Source: Pachypanchax playfairii (taxonomy: Eukaryota > Chordata > Actinopteri > Cyprinodontiformes > Aplocheilidae). From it: a stretch of DNA of 64,000 nt. The DNA is taken from assembly GCA_006937955.1 (NCBI GenBank), contig SSNP01000066.1:90247-154246 (forward strand), in the 5' to 3' direction. Shown here piece by piece: positions 53,317 through 64,000 of the stretch. Each line of letters opens with the position of its first letter. The stretch's first letter is position 1. The notes under the pieces are model-generated. The model was not told where the DNA came from, ran no database searches, and was given only the letters and a program-made list of their open reading frames with translations. A program made the position numbers and the translations under genes.

Positions 53317-56300
53317 ATGGAAGATGAAATCACTAGCATTGTTATTGATAACGGCTCCAGTCAGTGTACAGCTGGTTTTACGGGTGAGGATGCTCCTCAT
53401 GTTGTCGTCCCCTCCATTGTTGGTCACCTCAATACGGAGGTATGAACTGGAACATGATTATTACTTTCCTCAGGAGTTAATTATTAATAGAATAGAAATG
53501 AAGGTGTGTCTGTTTGTTGGTTGTGAAGGTTGGTCTGACACAAACAAACCTCTATGTGGGAGACGAGGCCCTGAGCAGGAGAGCTATCCTGACCCTGAAC
53601 TACCCCATGGAGCGCGGTATCATCACCAACTGTGACCACATGGAGAAGGTGAGGCTCTGATATAAAAACAGTTTGTCTTCAGGTCCATTGTTACGACCCG
53701 GTTCAGTCAGGAAAGTGAAGTAACGTTACACAACACACACCCAGATGTTAAAGATAACAAAAGTAACAGTTTAATAAGAGGTGCAAAGGTTACAACGACA
53801 CATGGTGTCCCCAAACCCCGTAAACTCAAGAATACAATAAACAAAAGTAACTTTCTCATAAACATCAAAGAAAATGACAGACACACCCTAAATCATACTC
53901 AGGTTCACACAAGTTATACCCAAAACAAAGTGGTTAGCTTAAAGTCCTGAGAACACGAGTTCTCCTCAAAATAAACACATGCAAAAATACACATGCACAC
54001 ACACACACAGAACAGTCAAGTGTCCCACAGAGCTCAGTCTGTAAAGGCGGACTACGCTAACCAGCAGGTGTCCAGAGTTTATATAGGGGCCGTCTGATTG
54101 GTCCGGCTGGGAAGGCATGACCCAATAGGGAGAGGAGAGAGGAAGAAAGTGTGAAGACGGCTGGCTGGTCTGGGCCCTTTCCATCCTGGACCTGGTACTC
54201 ACCAGCTCCTCCACAGCTGATCAGACCCCAAGCCGTAACACCTCCCCTCTTAAAATCACACAACGTTACGGGTGAAAAGATGTGTGTGTCTTCACCATCA
54301 CTAGTGTTTACGAGTCAGTCATGATTTAAGTTCCAGTGTGTGACGAGTACATATGAAGTTTGTGTCAGTCAAACTAAACTGCTTCTTATATAACTAGTTG
54401 CCTTGCTGTTAAAACGCAGCAGTCTTCTGTCTGTTCCCTCACAAAAACACATACAGTCTGTCGTACCTTTAACTCAAAGTCCTTCATATAACAGGAATAA
54501 ATCCAACTTCTGTAGTAGAGTAAATCTGTCCGGATACAATAAGGAACCCAGATCCACAGTTCTGTCAGAACAAAAACAGAAACCACTTCTCTTCCTGTAA
54601 CTTGGACAGTGACACCTGCAGATTCTTGATTTGCTGTCAGACTGAGTTGTTCTAGTGTCGAGCAGATCTGGAGTCACATCTTCTACAACGAGCTCCATGT
54701 TGCTCCAGAGGAAAAACCAGTTCTGCTGACTGAGATTCCAATGAACCCCAAATCCAACAGGGAGAAGATGATCCAGGTGAGTTCAGACTGCTGCACCTGT
54801 CCTAAATCCTCCTGAACCCCAAAAACCTGTTCTGTTGTTCCAGTCATCTTGTAGATCCGTACCATGAACACACTTCAAGACTTCAGTGGTCTTTGGATGG
54901 TCTTGTAGTTTGGGTATTTACACTGACACCATGATCCTTTAATCTGTTTCAGATCATGTTTGAGACTTTCAACACTCCTGCCATGTACATGTCCAATAAG
55001 GGCACCCTGTCGCTCTACGCTTCAGGTCGCACCACAGGTTAGTGAAGTCAGACCATCACAAACTTTACTGTAATATATACTAATAATTCATAAAAAACAA
55101 GACTGTTGACTGTAAAGACGTGAGTGTGTCTCAACCTCATGGTGATAAATAAAAACATGTCTGAGTAATAAAATTCTCAATTAAACTGCAAGATTTAAAA
55201 AAAACAAATGACCTTTTTGTTTTGCACATGTGCTAAATTATAACACATCAACATGAATAATAATATGGAATGCCATTTTTAAAGTTACAGTTAAATATTA
55301 ACAGCAATAGTTTTGGATATTTGGCCTGTCATAGGAGAAATGGGTTCATTGTTCAAACACACATTTTCACCTTGTTATTAATTTAATTATAAATGTTATA
55401 TTTACTAACTAAATGTTTAGTTAGCTAAATATTTAATCTGAAGTTAAATGTTTATTTTACAAATTAAATATTTAATTTGCAAATCACACAAACTAATAAA
55501 CTAACTTACAGCAACAGAAATAAAACATGAAGGGAATGAAAAAGTTTCTACTGAAACAGCAAAACAAATATGAGAAGTGAGCGCCGCTGCTTGTTGGAGA
55601 CAGACGAGTTTTATTCAGCAGATTTTTCTACCTCAGTGTGAGATGAGTTCAGTTCAGTTGACCTATCTGACACACCTGACCTGTACAGGTATCGTGATGG
55701 GATCCGGTGATGGTGTCAGTTACACGGTACCGATCTACGAGGGTTACCCTCTGCCTCACGCCATCCTCCGTCTGGATCTGGCTGGTAGAGATCTGACAGA
55801 CTACCTGATGGAGATCCTGACGGAGAGAGGCTACAGCTTCACCCCTGGTATAAACCACCAATAGTTCAGAGCTTTGTTGAGACCAGATGATGTGCACTTC
55901 ATTAACATGAGCATCCACTGTGTAACACTGACTCTGACCTGCAGCTGAGCGGGAACTTGTTTCTGACATTAAGGAGAAGCTCTGCTACGTGGCTCTGGAC
56001 TTCGAGCAGGAGATGCAGACAGCAGCTTCCTCCTCTTCAGTGGAGACAACCTACACTCTTCCTGATGGACAAGTCATCACTGTCGACAATGAGAGGTTTC
56101 GCTGTTCCGAGGCGCTTTTCCAGCCTTCATTCATCGGTCTGTAACAAGCTGAAACATGGAAAACCTTCAGGAGCTGCATGATTTTAGAACTACCAACCAG
56201 AAAAACAAAGTTTAGTCATAATCATGCATTTAAATGTTAAACTTGTTCCTCACTTCAGAAGCCTTTTAATTCTTTAACATTCCAGTTTTTGTTGTTCCGT

Positions 56301-59190
56301 TTGTAAAGTTACACAGTTAAATATGAACAGCAATATTTTGGTTATTTAGTTTGTCATAGGAGGAAAAACGGGGTTCATTTTTCAAACGCGTATTTTCACC
56401 TTGTTATTCGTTTATTTCTAAATGTTATATTTACCAACTAAATAGTTAGCAAGCTAAATATTTAGTTTAAACTTAAATGTTTATTTTGCAAACTAAATAT
56501 TTATTTTCAAAACCTCACAGCTGAATGCTGACATCACATATAGAGAAAATAAGGTCTCAGCCAATAGCAATGCCTGATTCAAATTCAAGTGCATGTTTTA
56601 TCCTAAATAGGGCGCTCCACAAACGGTTTTTGGTAGAAAATGAATTGTTTTATTAAAATGTGTTAAAATATAAAAAATAATACTCGACATATATAGGACT
56701 ATTGAACAGTCATTTATAGAATTTATCAGCAAAAAAAGTTGATTTGGGGGTGAGTTGCACTTTAGATATTTAACTTTGGAGTTAACAATTTAGCTTTCAA
56801 TTTAATATTTACTTAAGAAATTACATATTTAGGTTAGAAAATAAATATTTAGGTCCGACCTAAATATTTAATTTACAAACTAAACATTTAGTTTGCAAAA
56901 TAAATATTTTGTTTGTAGAATAAAAAATTAAATTCAAATATAATATTTAGCTTGCTAACTAAATATTTCGTTTATAAATATAGGAATAACAAGGTAAAAA
57001 ATATGCATTTGAAAAATGACCCCCATTTTTTCTTTCTATGACAGGCTAAGTAACCAAAAACATTGTTGTTAATATTTTACTGTGTAATTTTACAAATAGC
57101 ACATCATACAAGATTTGCACAAGTTTCTCCACAATTTGTTTTTATTATCTTGAAGGAACTCATATCTGTTTCAGGAAAGCCATCACTTGGTATTCAAGAG
57201 ATCACCAACACCAACATCAAAAGGTGTGAACAGGATGTCCATAAAGAACTGTATGCTAACATAGTCTTGTCTGGAGGTTCCACCCTTTTCCCTGGAACTG
57301 ATGACCGCTTGCAAAAGGAGATGATGACTCTGGCTCCAGAGAACATGAAGATCAAGGTGCATTTTAAAACACAGAACTCTTCTCAGATGTTCTTTTGGTT
57401 TTGTTCATCTTGACTTGATATTCAATTCAAGTTTATTCAGACTTCATGAACCCTGAAGATAAATGAGATGATGCAGTAAGTCAGTGTTTCTTCAGAGAGT
57501 CATTAGAGGGTTCTAGCTGTGGACGGGAAGGATCTCCTGTAGAGGGTTCTAGCTGTGAACAAGAAGGATCTCCTGTAGAGGGTTCTAGCTGTAGACAGGA
57601 AGGATCTCCTGTAACGGTCTGTGCTGCAGCAGATTATGAAGAATCTTCTGACTGAAGACACTCTGTTGTTGAGTTACTGTGTTCTGAAGAGGATGATGAG
57701 GGTTCTCCATCATGTTCTTCATCCTCCTTTGGACAATCAACTCAAGAGACTCCAGTTCAGTCTCCAGGACAGAATCAGTCCTCCTTATCAACCTGTTCAG
57801 CCTCTTCATGCCCCTTGCTCTGATGCTCCGCCCCCAACAGGTGACTGCAGATGTGATCAGCTGACAAACTCCTCTTCAAATCTCTGTCTGCCCGTATTGT
57901 TTGAAAGTCAGACAGAGACACACTGGAGTCCAGGATATGTTCCTTTAGCCGTGTCTCAGTAAAACACATGATGCTGTATTCCTGATACTCTGGCTGGTTC
58001 TTCAACAGAGTTTCAAGTTCATCCATTTTGTTAACAAAGAGATCTCACACTGATTCTCTCTCTTCGTTTTGCTCCTGTTCTGCATCCACGTCTTCTTCTT
58101 TTTAACTCATCAAGGATCCGGGGTTTCAATCTGAGGATTATTTGAGTGTCCATTGATTGCTCTTTCTTGTAAACAAGTCTCTCATTGCCATGGTTACGCA
58201 TCATAACAAGTAACAAATCAAGCAAAAAACCCTCAATCAGTGCAGCACCCAAATCAGAATAAAAGTATTTAAAGATAATATTACCAGAAGAAAAAACTAC
58301 TAAGAAATACTCAAAAAGAACAAAAAAAAATGCTAGCAATGTCACAGAGCTACTCCAACAAGCTGCCACCACCATGTGTAGCGCTATTCTAGAACAACCA
58401 AACGTACTTCTTTGCTTGTTTAGGTGGATCAATATGAGTCTCTCCAAGACCTTCATGATGTGGGATGTTCAGGACAACAGGTCTGTAGTCTTTAGGGGAC
58501 AATGGCTGAGACGTCTTTGGTTCTGGAAAAAGGCAGAATGTTTTCCATAGAACTGGTACCTTCTCCTGGGTGAGGCTGAGGTTGAAGAGTTGTTATTATT
58601 CTATCGCCCCCTAGTGGTCACGAGACTGCACATTGTTTTCAAGGAATTTATCAATTTGGCTGCATTTACATGAAAAGCAATTTTTTTAATCCTTTTGGGG
58701 TTTTTTTCATTTGTCAGTTGGTAAAATTCCAGATAGAAAAAAGATAATTGAAAAACTATTATTTTATCATAGTTGTTCAATATTATCTTTCAGAAAAAAT
58801 GTTTCCTGTAATTCTCAGTAAGAAGTTTTAAAAACATATTTGTGTTTGTGAAATCAAGAAGAATCAGATTTTTTTTTGTATTCACCCATTTGCACAATAA
58901 ATTGAAACACTTGTCCTTTATTTACCTGAACTTATTTAAATCCTCAGAAAATGGGCTTCATGTTCTAACTCTGTAACTTCCAACACAAGTCTTCAGATTT
59001 CTTCATCACAGTTTAGTTTCAGTTGTTTTTCTCGGCTCGCTTCCAGATCATCGCTCCTCCAGAGAGGAAGAACTCTGCCTGGATCGGTGGATCCATCCTG
59101 GCCTCCCTCTCCACCTTCCAGCAGATGTGGATCAGTAAACAGGAGTACGACGAGTCCGGTCCCAGTATTGTACAACGCAAGTGCATCTAA
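53317..59190 (+). CDS. Highly diverged actin-like protein, apparently ATPase-deficient, 371 aa (gene F)
   Basis: Eight coding exons: 53317-53439, 53529-53648, 54666-54776, 54953-55037, 55689-55847, 55945-56136, 57175-57356 and 59047-59190. All have GT-AG ends and the actin phases, with no stop or frameshift. Compared with the 375-residue family, exon 2 is three codons shorter (in the DNase-binding loop) and exon 5 one codon shorter. Phosphate loop 1 reads DNGSSQCTAG instead of DNGSGxCKAG (Gly15 and Lys18 lost). The Gln137 position is Lys (MSNKGT). The DSGDG loop is GSGDG (Asp154 lost). His161 is Tyr (VSYTVP). It ends IVQRKCI. These residues bind ATP or place the catalytic water in actin, so hydrolysis should be lost, while the fold is probably kept. 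Introns are swollen by an LTR, a foldback element and LINE pieces. It could be a young pseudogene, but the unbroken frame argues otherwise. Confidence 0.88.
53689..54240 (-). mobile_element. 3' LTR of an LTR retrotransposon, in intron 2 of gene F
   Basis: On the minus strand it starts TGTTACGGCTTGGGG and ends GGTCGTAACA, with inverted TGTTACG termini. Inside are a TATA box (CTATATAAA, + 54079-54085 region) and an ATTAAA polyadenylation signal (53775-53770). It is preceded by the polypurine tract AAGAGGGGAGG (+ 54241-54251), which identifies it as the 3' LTR. The internal region to the right is decayed and no 5' LTR was found before exon 3. Confidence 0.75.
54241..54251 (-). other. polypurine tract of the LTR element
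   Basis: AAGAGGGGAGG on the minus strand, immediately before the TG of the LTR: the standard position for plus-strand priming in LTR retrotransposons. Confidence 0.7.
55270..55500. mobile_element. single arm of the foldback element
   Basis: Matches the left arm of the element at 56300-57096 (GTTAAATATTAACAGCAATA, then a GGCCTGTCATAGGAGAAA block, then AAATATTTAAT palindromes). No partner arm was found, so it is a partial copy in intron 4 of gene F. Confidence 0.55.
56300..57096. mobile_element. foldback DNA element with TIRs of 200 bp or more
   Basis: Left end TTTGTAAAGTTACACAG and the reverse complement of the right end, TTTGTAAAATTACACAG, begin long arms. The arms share CAGCAATATTTTGGTTATTT-like, TGTCATAGGAGG-like and TTCACCTTGTTATTC-like stretches in the same order, down to AAATATTTAG-rich inner parts. 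The unique core is short and non-coding. It lies in intron 6 of gene F and ends about 80 bp before exon 7. Confidence 0.75.
57470..58620 (-). mobile_element. LINE fragments in the last intron of gene F
   Basis: Minus-strand frames encode pieces of non-LTR retrotransposon proteins. One carries an endonuclease start (MDELETLLKNQPEY followed by MCFTETRLKE, 58026-57775). The stretch before it is Arg-rich (LDELKRRRRGCRTGAKRRER). A C-terminal piece carries KRLNRLIRRTDSV (57809-57585). At about 57496-57615 a unit of about 39 bp (GAGGGTTCTAGCTGTG plus AGGATCTCCTGTA) is repeated three times. All pieces are broken. Confidence 0.65.
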
Positions 59191-59594
59191 TCTGTCTGTC
59201 TTCTGTCCTGGTGATGAACAGGCTCCTTCCAGCTGATTGGTGTTAACATACCATCGATAACAACATGTCTCTCCTCAGCAGCTCACTGAAGCTTCTGAAC
59301 TCTGGAAATCATGTTTGTACATTTAGATTCCAGTTTATTTTTAACCAGTGTGTCCTGCAGGTAAACGGTGTGAACAGGTTGGTTTGTCACGTTACAACCA
59401 GCTGTAAGAGCGTTCTGTCTTTAGTGAAGGATCATGTGAATTACAAGCCAGATGAATCTAATCATGATCAGTTGGTAGTTGAGATATAACATTTCATGAT
59501 TTAGTTCAGTTTAAGAGCACAAATTATTTTCAAAGCAAGACTAACATGGTTCCAAATGTAATTAAGGAATTATTTAAACAATCAGAAATCACGT
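59191..59594. other. 3' flank of gene F
   Basis: Presumed 3' UTR and flank; no clear AATAAA before the LTR and no other feature seen. Confidence 0.35.
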
Positions 59595-60518
59595 ATAACT
59601 GTCACGGTTCTGGGGTTTGGGTTTTTCTTTCTGGTCTGTGAGGGTTTTGTTCTGTAGTGTTTTCACTGGTGGGATTGCTGCAGCTGCTGTGTGGTGTGTG
59701 CTGTCTCCACTAATCATCTCTGCAGGGTGTGACAGCTCTCATCAGTGGCTGCAGGTGTGGATCATTACCCAGCTCAGGAGAGCTGGGTATTTAAGCAGAG
59801 GAGCAAGAAGAGACAGACGCCAGTTCGTCCCACTCATCCTGTGGTACAGAGCGACCAGAGATAGCACTGATCAGTTATTCCCTAAAGACGAGCTCTTTAA
59901 CGCTTGATCTGTTTTTTTCCTTTTCCCCCAGGAGCTTCACCCGGACCTGACGCCTTCCCGCAGATCCGTACCTCCTATCCTGGAGAGCAGCCGTTTCCAC
60001 AGGCTCTCACGCCAAGTTTGGTTTCCCCGGACCTGCTCTCCGCCTGTCTCTCTCCCCGGTGCGCTGTCTGTCTCTGGTCTCCTCCAGATCCACACCTCCC
60101 CGGTCAGCACGCGGCTGTCACCCCTGCCACAGTCTCATCTGTGGAGACAGCACCACGTCCCGGGCTTCCTCACTTTCCCTCGACTCCTGGGGCTCCACCC
60201 CCGCTGCGGTGTCTTCGGATCCCACCTCACGCAACTACAGCTTCACCTCACAGTAAGTGTGGTTGCACTTTCCCCGCGCACTGCAGCGGGTCGTGTTGCT
60301 TGTGTTCTAACGAGTCTCTTCCCCCAGGATCGAGTCTCTTCCCCGCCTCAGTTCCAGTCCTGTTTTCATCGAGCACATTACACTGTTTTGTTCTGTTGTC
60401 TCGTGCACTTTTTATAATAAATTCACTTCCCCTGATTTCTGTTTCCCCGCGTTTGTATGGAGTTGGGTCGCTCTTGGGGTTCGAACGAACACCCCCTGGT
60501 GGGAACCATGACAATAAC
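59595..60518 (+). mobile_element. solo LTR with 5-bp target-site duplication
   Basis: The 914-bp LTR spans 59600-60513, starting TGTCACGGTTC and ending GAACCATGACA. It is flanked on both sides by ATAAC (59595-59599 and 60514-60518). Inside are a TATA-like TATTTAA near 59789 and an AATAAA near 60416. There is no internal region, so it arose by recombination between two LTRs. A 206-codon frame within it (59904-60524) is proline/serine-rich and not a known retroviral protein. Confidence 0.85.
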
Positions 60519-63459
60519 ATATGAAGCTTCAAAAACATCAGGTAAGATGTGTATCAGTCTCAGGAGTCACACTGTAGAATGGTCTGACTGAGAAGAAAAA
60601 AAGAGAAAGTAAAACTATATACCAGTTTAAAAGAATATTTATTAAACTAATTTTTGATAAGTGTAATGATGAAGAGATAAAATAATGGCTAATAATTTGT
60701 CCATGGTGTGAGTAAATGACTGAAATGTCTCATGTTGTGGGTCTTTTGAGTTATTTGAGATTCTGATTTAAGGGTTGGGGTTTTGGGGGGTTAGGCGCTC
60801 ATAAGGAATGGGTCTGAATCAACATGCAGATCTATGTCTGATGACTTATTCTGATCCAGGAAATATTTTCATAACAAAATTCTAAAAAAGACTAAAAGTT
60901 CACAAATAAAAGAATCAAAAGAAAACACAGTATGAATACACATATGAACGCTTACATGTCTGAAGACGATGATTGGCTGCTTGAAGTCACCTGTTCCTGC
61001 AGACTCACCTGGTCTTTATATACACGAGTTTCCAAACTGACCTGAAGCTCCAGTTTCTGTCAGGTGTTGACGTGTGTCACTGAACAGGAAACAGATTCTA
61101 TAGAAACAGGTTCGTGACAGCAGGTGGGTGGGTCACATAGTTTTTTGGAAATTAGTTACTGCTGATTAAAAACAGTTTCTTAGAAAACATCAGCATCTAA
61201 AAAAGAAACTACTTATATGTTTTGGCTCCTTTCTAATTTTTACTCTCTGTTCCTCATTCTTCTTTTTATTTTCTCTTTTTCTTCCTCATGTTGTGTCTCT
61301 TCTCTCAAACATATTTTTCATAAGTAGTTTTTGGTTCAATATAAGTTAGAGATGAAATGAGAAGAAATAAAATCAGAAATCCAGTTTAACTGAAGTTTGA
61401 GTTTTGATGGAATTTAAAACTGATTATAAAGTAAATTTACAGAGTAAACACCAAAGAATAACAATAAATCTTTAAAAGACCGTGATGTCAAATTTTCACT
61501 AAAATTTGTTAAAAACTGGGAAAAAAATCAGGGTTTAAAAAATCAAATCAATAGAAAGTAGAAATACAAACTGAATCTAGATTCAGGAGAAATGTGTTAA
61601 ATCTGAGCTCAAACTGTCGAGAAGTTCAAGCTCGAATTACTTTGCCAAATTTTTACCTTTTACACAATGTTGTTTAGATTCATTTAGTTTGTTTACAAAC
61701 ATATTAAAATACGTTTAATTATTACAAATTTAGTGAAAAAGAAAAACCAAAACAAAATATCATGAACAAGGAACATTAAAACATGAACATCCTCCACTGA
61801 AATCAACAACAAAAATATAAATTAAATCAAATTTCTGATTCAAATAAAACCGGATCTTGAGCTCTTTATGTGAAACCGTAGACAATCGGACTGTTCAGGT
61901 TTGAACATAAAGTGGGCGGGGCTAACCTGCAGCCTCAGCTCTCTGGTGTCTTGATGCACTGAACACATCACTGCAGCTTCCGAGACCAACAAGAAGAATT
62001 TTAGTTACTATGTAGAAAATATTGGCTTTCATTTCAACACTAGGTGGCAGTAATGAGCTAAATTACAACCCCGTCACTTATTCCTCACTCCTGCTCTTCT
62101 TTCTTCTCTCACACACCCGCGTCCACGTCGTGCACGCCCTCTCTCTCTGTCAGAACTCACTGTCGTCACAAAAACACTTTGTGATTTATCATCAGAAAAA
62201 AACAAACAAACATCTGTAATAACATTTGTGGCAATCAAAAGAAAAACAGTCAAAGTAAAACGAGTCGAGGAATTCTGCAATAAAAACAAGAAGTTCCTTA
62301 AACACAACTGAATCAAACTGTCTGTAAAACAGTTAAACCGGTTGTTTTTGGAATGAGACTGTCTGATTGGTTTATTTGCAGACTAAAAGTGTCTCTTTTT
62401 TATTTTAGCAGAAGCAACTCAGGTGTTATACTTCTTCTTCTTCTTCTTCAGTTACAGATCAGGAGCTCCGATAAAAATTTGGCTTATACTCACTCTAGTG
62501 GTGGAAAAGGGTACTACAAGTTTTCCTCAATTAAAAAAGAACTTTTTTAAGTAAAACTAAATCACATGTGGAATTATGGCAAACATGTTGATTAGCTCTC
62601 TAATTAATGAATTACTTTATTTTTAAAAAGCACAATATTGAAAATTCGACATAATATGTCTTTAAAGAGGTTCTGGTAAGCAGAGTCCATCCCAGATTGG
62701 GACCGGTTTGGGTGAAGAACTGCTGACCCAGACTGAAGATACTCGACTGGTGGATGAAAGACTCTTAATCTGGTCCACATGTCCCCCACTGAGGAGGCAG
62801 ACAGACTCTGAGGACTTGGGTGGGTCCGTTCGCTTGGCAGAAGATTCTGAGACAGATAAAGTGAAGACAGGACTCACCCTAGGGCGATGAAGACTCTGGA
62901 CACTGAGAGGTGGACATGGAAGAAATGTCCTCTTCAGAGACTCATGGAGGACCAGGGCAACTGAGACACAGAGAGAGGGACCCATAGGGACAGACAGAGA
63001 GACATACAAACAGTCTGAACCCACTTGTTCAGGGTCACGGGGAGCTGGTGTCTGTCTCCAGCTGTCACTGGGTGAGAGGCGGGGCTACACCTGGGCAGGT
63101 CACCTATCCATCACAGTGAACAGAATGAAAGTAACATGTTTGATGGTTCCAGCCGTCTGCAGACGCCAACTTCCTGTTTTTATTGACAAGCATTTTAGAA
63201 ATCTAGTTTTAGTAAAACCTGGAGCAGTACCTCAGAATACAGACCGATCCAGGTGGTTTTTACAGACCAGGTGTTTCCTGGAAACATCCTGATGTACTGA
63301 GACGGACAGACGGAATTCAGACTGCTGAGTGAAGGTGGACCAACGAGTCCCAAACCACCATGTAGGATGTGTGAGACCACCAGGTATGAACCGTCCACAG
63401 AAATCCAGAAACTTTGAGGGACGAGATGAACAACTCCAGACTGAAGTCCTTTTCTCCTT
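60519..63459. other. intergenic between the LTR and GIMAP gene G
   Basis: AT-rich sequence with no exon recognised. Noted: a (TTC)n tract at about 62430-62448; a reverse-strand scrap of a common fish repeat at about 63030-63120 (GTCACGGGGAGCTGG...GAGAGGCGGGGCTACACCTG). 63125-63459 would be the 3' UTR side of gene G. Confidence 0.4.
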
Positions 63460-64000
63460 TTAAAGAATCTCACATTTGTTTTTGTATTTGTCTCGAATGT
63501 CTTTTAATTCTTGCTCCTGATTTTTTTTCAAATTTTCAATTTCCATCAGTTGTTTATCTTTCTGTTGAAGTTCTTGGTCTTTGTGATTCAGCAGATTAAC
63601 CACCAGGTTGAACTCGTAACCTAAATGTTTTTCCTTCTCTTGGATTTGTTTCTCGTGGTTTTGCTCCAGAGCCTGAAGTTCTTCTCTGTGTTCCTCCATC
63701 AAACCTGCAAAGTTTGTTGTGTATTTCTGTCTGAATTCGTTAAATTCTTCGGCTTCCTCTCGAGCCTCGTCTTCATATCTCTTCTTTATGTCTTGTGTTT
63801 TCTGCTCGTATTTCTCCTTCAGTTCTTCTAGAATTTCATCTTCATTTGTTTTTTGGTTTTCATACTTCTTCTTCATCTGATCATATTCCATCTGCAGCTG
63901 TTTAAGTTTCGATTCCGCCGCCTTTCGTTTGTTTTCTGTCTCTTTTTTACGTCTGTCCCAGTGATCTCTTTGTTCCTTCTTTATGTTTTCTTGTTCTTTT
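63460..64000 (-). CDS. GIMAP-family protein, C-terminal coiled coil only (gene G, partial)
   Basis: The minus-strand frame is open from the right window edge (first full codon at 63999) to a stop at 63462-63460, so only the last 179 residues or so are seen. It is a Glu/Lys/Gln-rich coiled coil. The segment AEEFNEFRQKYTTNFAGLME aligns well with gene C's AEEFNEFREKYTKDFTALVE at the same distance from the end, which makes G a paralogue of C in the same orientation. The protein ends KCEIL, again a Cys-x-x-Leu tail. The AIG1 domains lie outside the window. Confidence 0.82.
   Translation of the reverse strand, partial: KEQENIKKEQRDHWDRRKKETENKRKAAESKLKQLQMEYDQMKKKYENQKTNEDEILEELKEKYEQKTQDIKKRYEDEAREEAEEFNEFRQKYTTNFAGLMEEHREELQALEQNHEKQIQEKEKHLGYEFNLVVNLLNHKDQELQQKDKQLMEIENLKKNQEQELKDIRDKYKNKCEIL

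Noticed and set aside
53472..53504. Alternative upstream acceptors for exon 2 of actin F that might restore the three missing codons
   Set aside because: The AG at 53502-53503 is out of frame and the CAG at 53471-53473 runs into a stop, so the shortened exon from 53529 stands.
59904..60524. 206-codon Pro/Ser-rich frame
   Set aside because: Contained within the solo LTR; extends past its end and shows no gag, env or host domain.

Overview
This is vertebrate nuclear DNA, almost certainly from a teleost fish. It holds intron-bearing genes with GT-AG splice sites, many long mini- and microsatellites, fish-type transposable-element fragments, and two gene families side by side. One family is the expanded fish GIMAP (AIG1) immune GTPases. 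The other is a local cluster of actins. I see nothing bacterial: no operons, CRISPR arrays, tRNA or rRNA genes. All gene models were read by eye from open frames, splice signals and intron phase. UTR ends are mostly unknown.

Layout. 1-4677 is a 16-bp tandem satellite that probably continues left of the window. 5285-6539 (-) is a two-exon membrane-anchored RING-finger gene, with a CpG-rich candidate promoter near 10.0-10.46 kb. 11.5-15.5 kb (+) is a two-domain GIMAP gene (A), with a 45-bp minisatellite in its first intron. 17.05-20.13 kb (+) is a GIMAP gene (B) with a broken P-loop and a C-terminal membrane anchor; its first exon was not found. 22.99-31.58 kb (-) is a four-domain GIMAP8-like gene (C) of about 1120 residues, whose large intron is full of transposon remnants. 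33.96-34.42 kb is a truncated copy of gene B. 35.75-37.48 kb (-) and 45.23-47.78 kb (-) are two complete 375-residue actins (D, E). 53.3-59.2 kb (+) is a third, strongly diverged 371-residue actin-like gene (F) that keeps the actin exon layout but has lost residues used for ATP binding and hydrolysis. Minisatellites lie between D and E and between E and F. 59600-60513 is a solo LTR with a 5-bp target-site duplication. 63460-64000 (-) is the C-terminal end of a further GIMAP gene (G), cut by the window edge.

How the genes relate. GIMAPs are septin/dynamin-like GTPases of lymphocytes that oligomerise on membranes. Here A, C and G end in Cys-x-x-x motifs that resemble prenylation signals, while B ends in a transmembrane segment, which suggests alternative ways of reaching membranes. 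Domain exons are all phase 1-1, and B, C and the truncated copy share almost identical stretches, so exon shuffling and gene conversion are active in the cluster. The actins show the same behaviour: D and E share a roughly 510-bp tract that is nearly identical even in introns.

Most noteworthy: actin-like gene F (an apparent ATPase-dead actin with an intact frame), the Cys-x-x-x tails of the GIMAPs, the inverted GIMAP conversion tract, and the satellite made of p53-type half-site palindromes.
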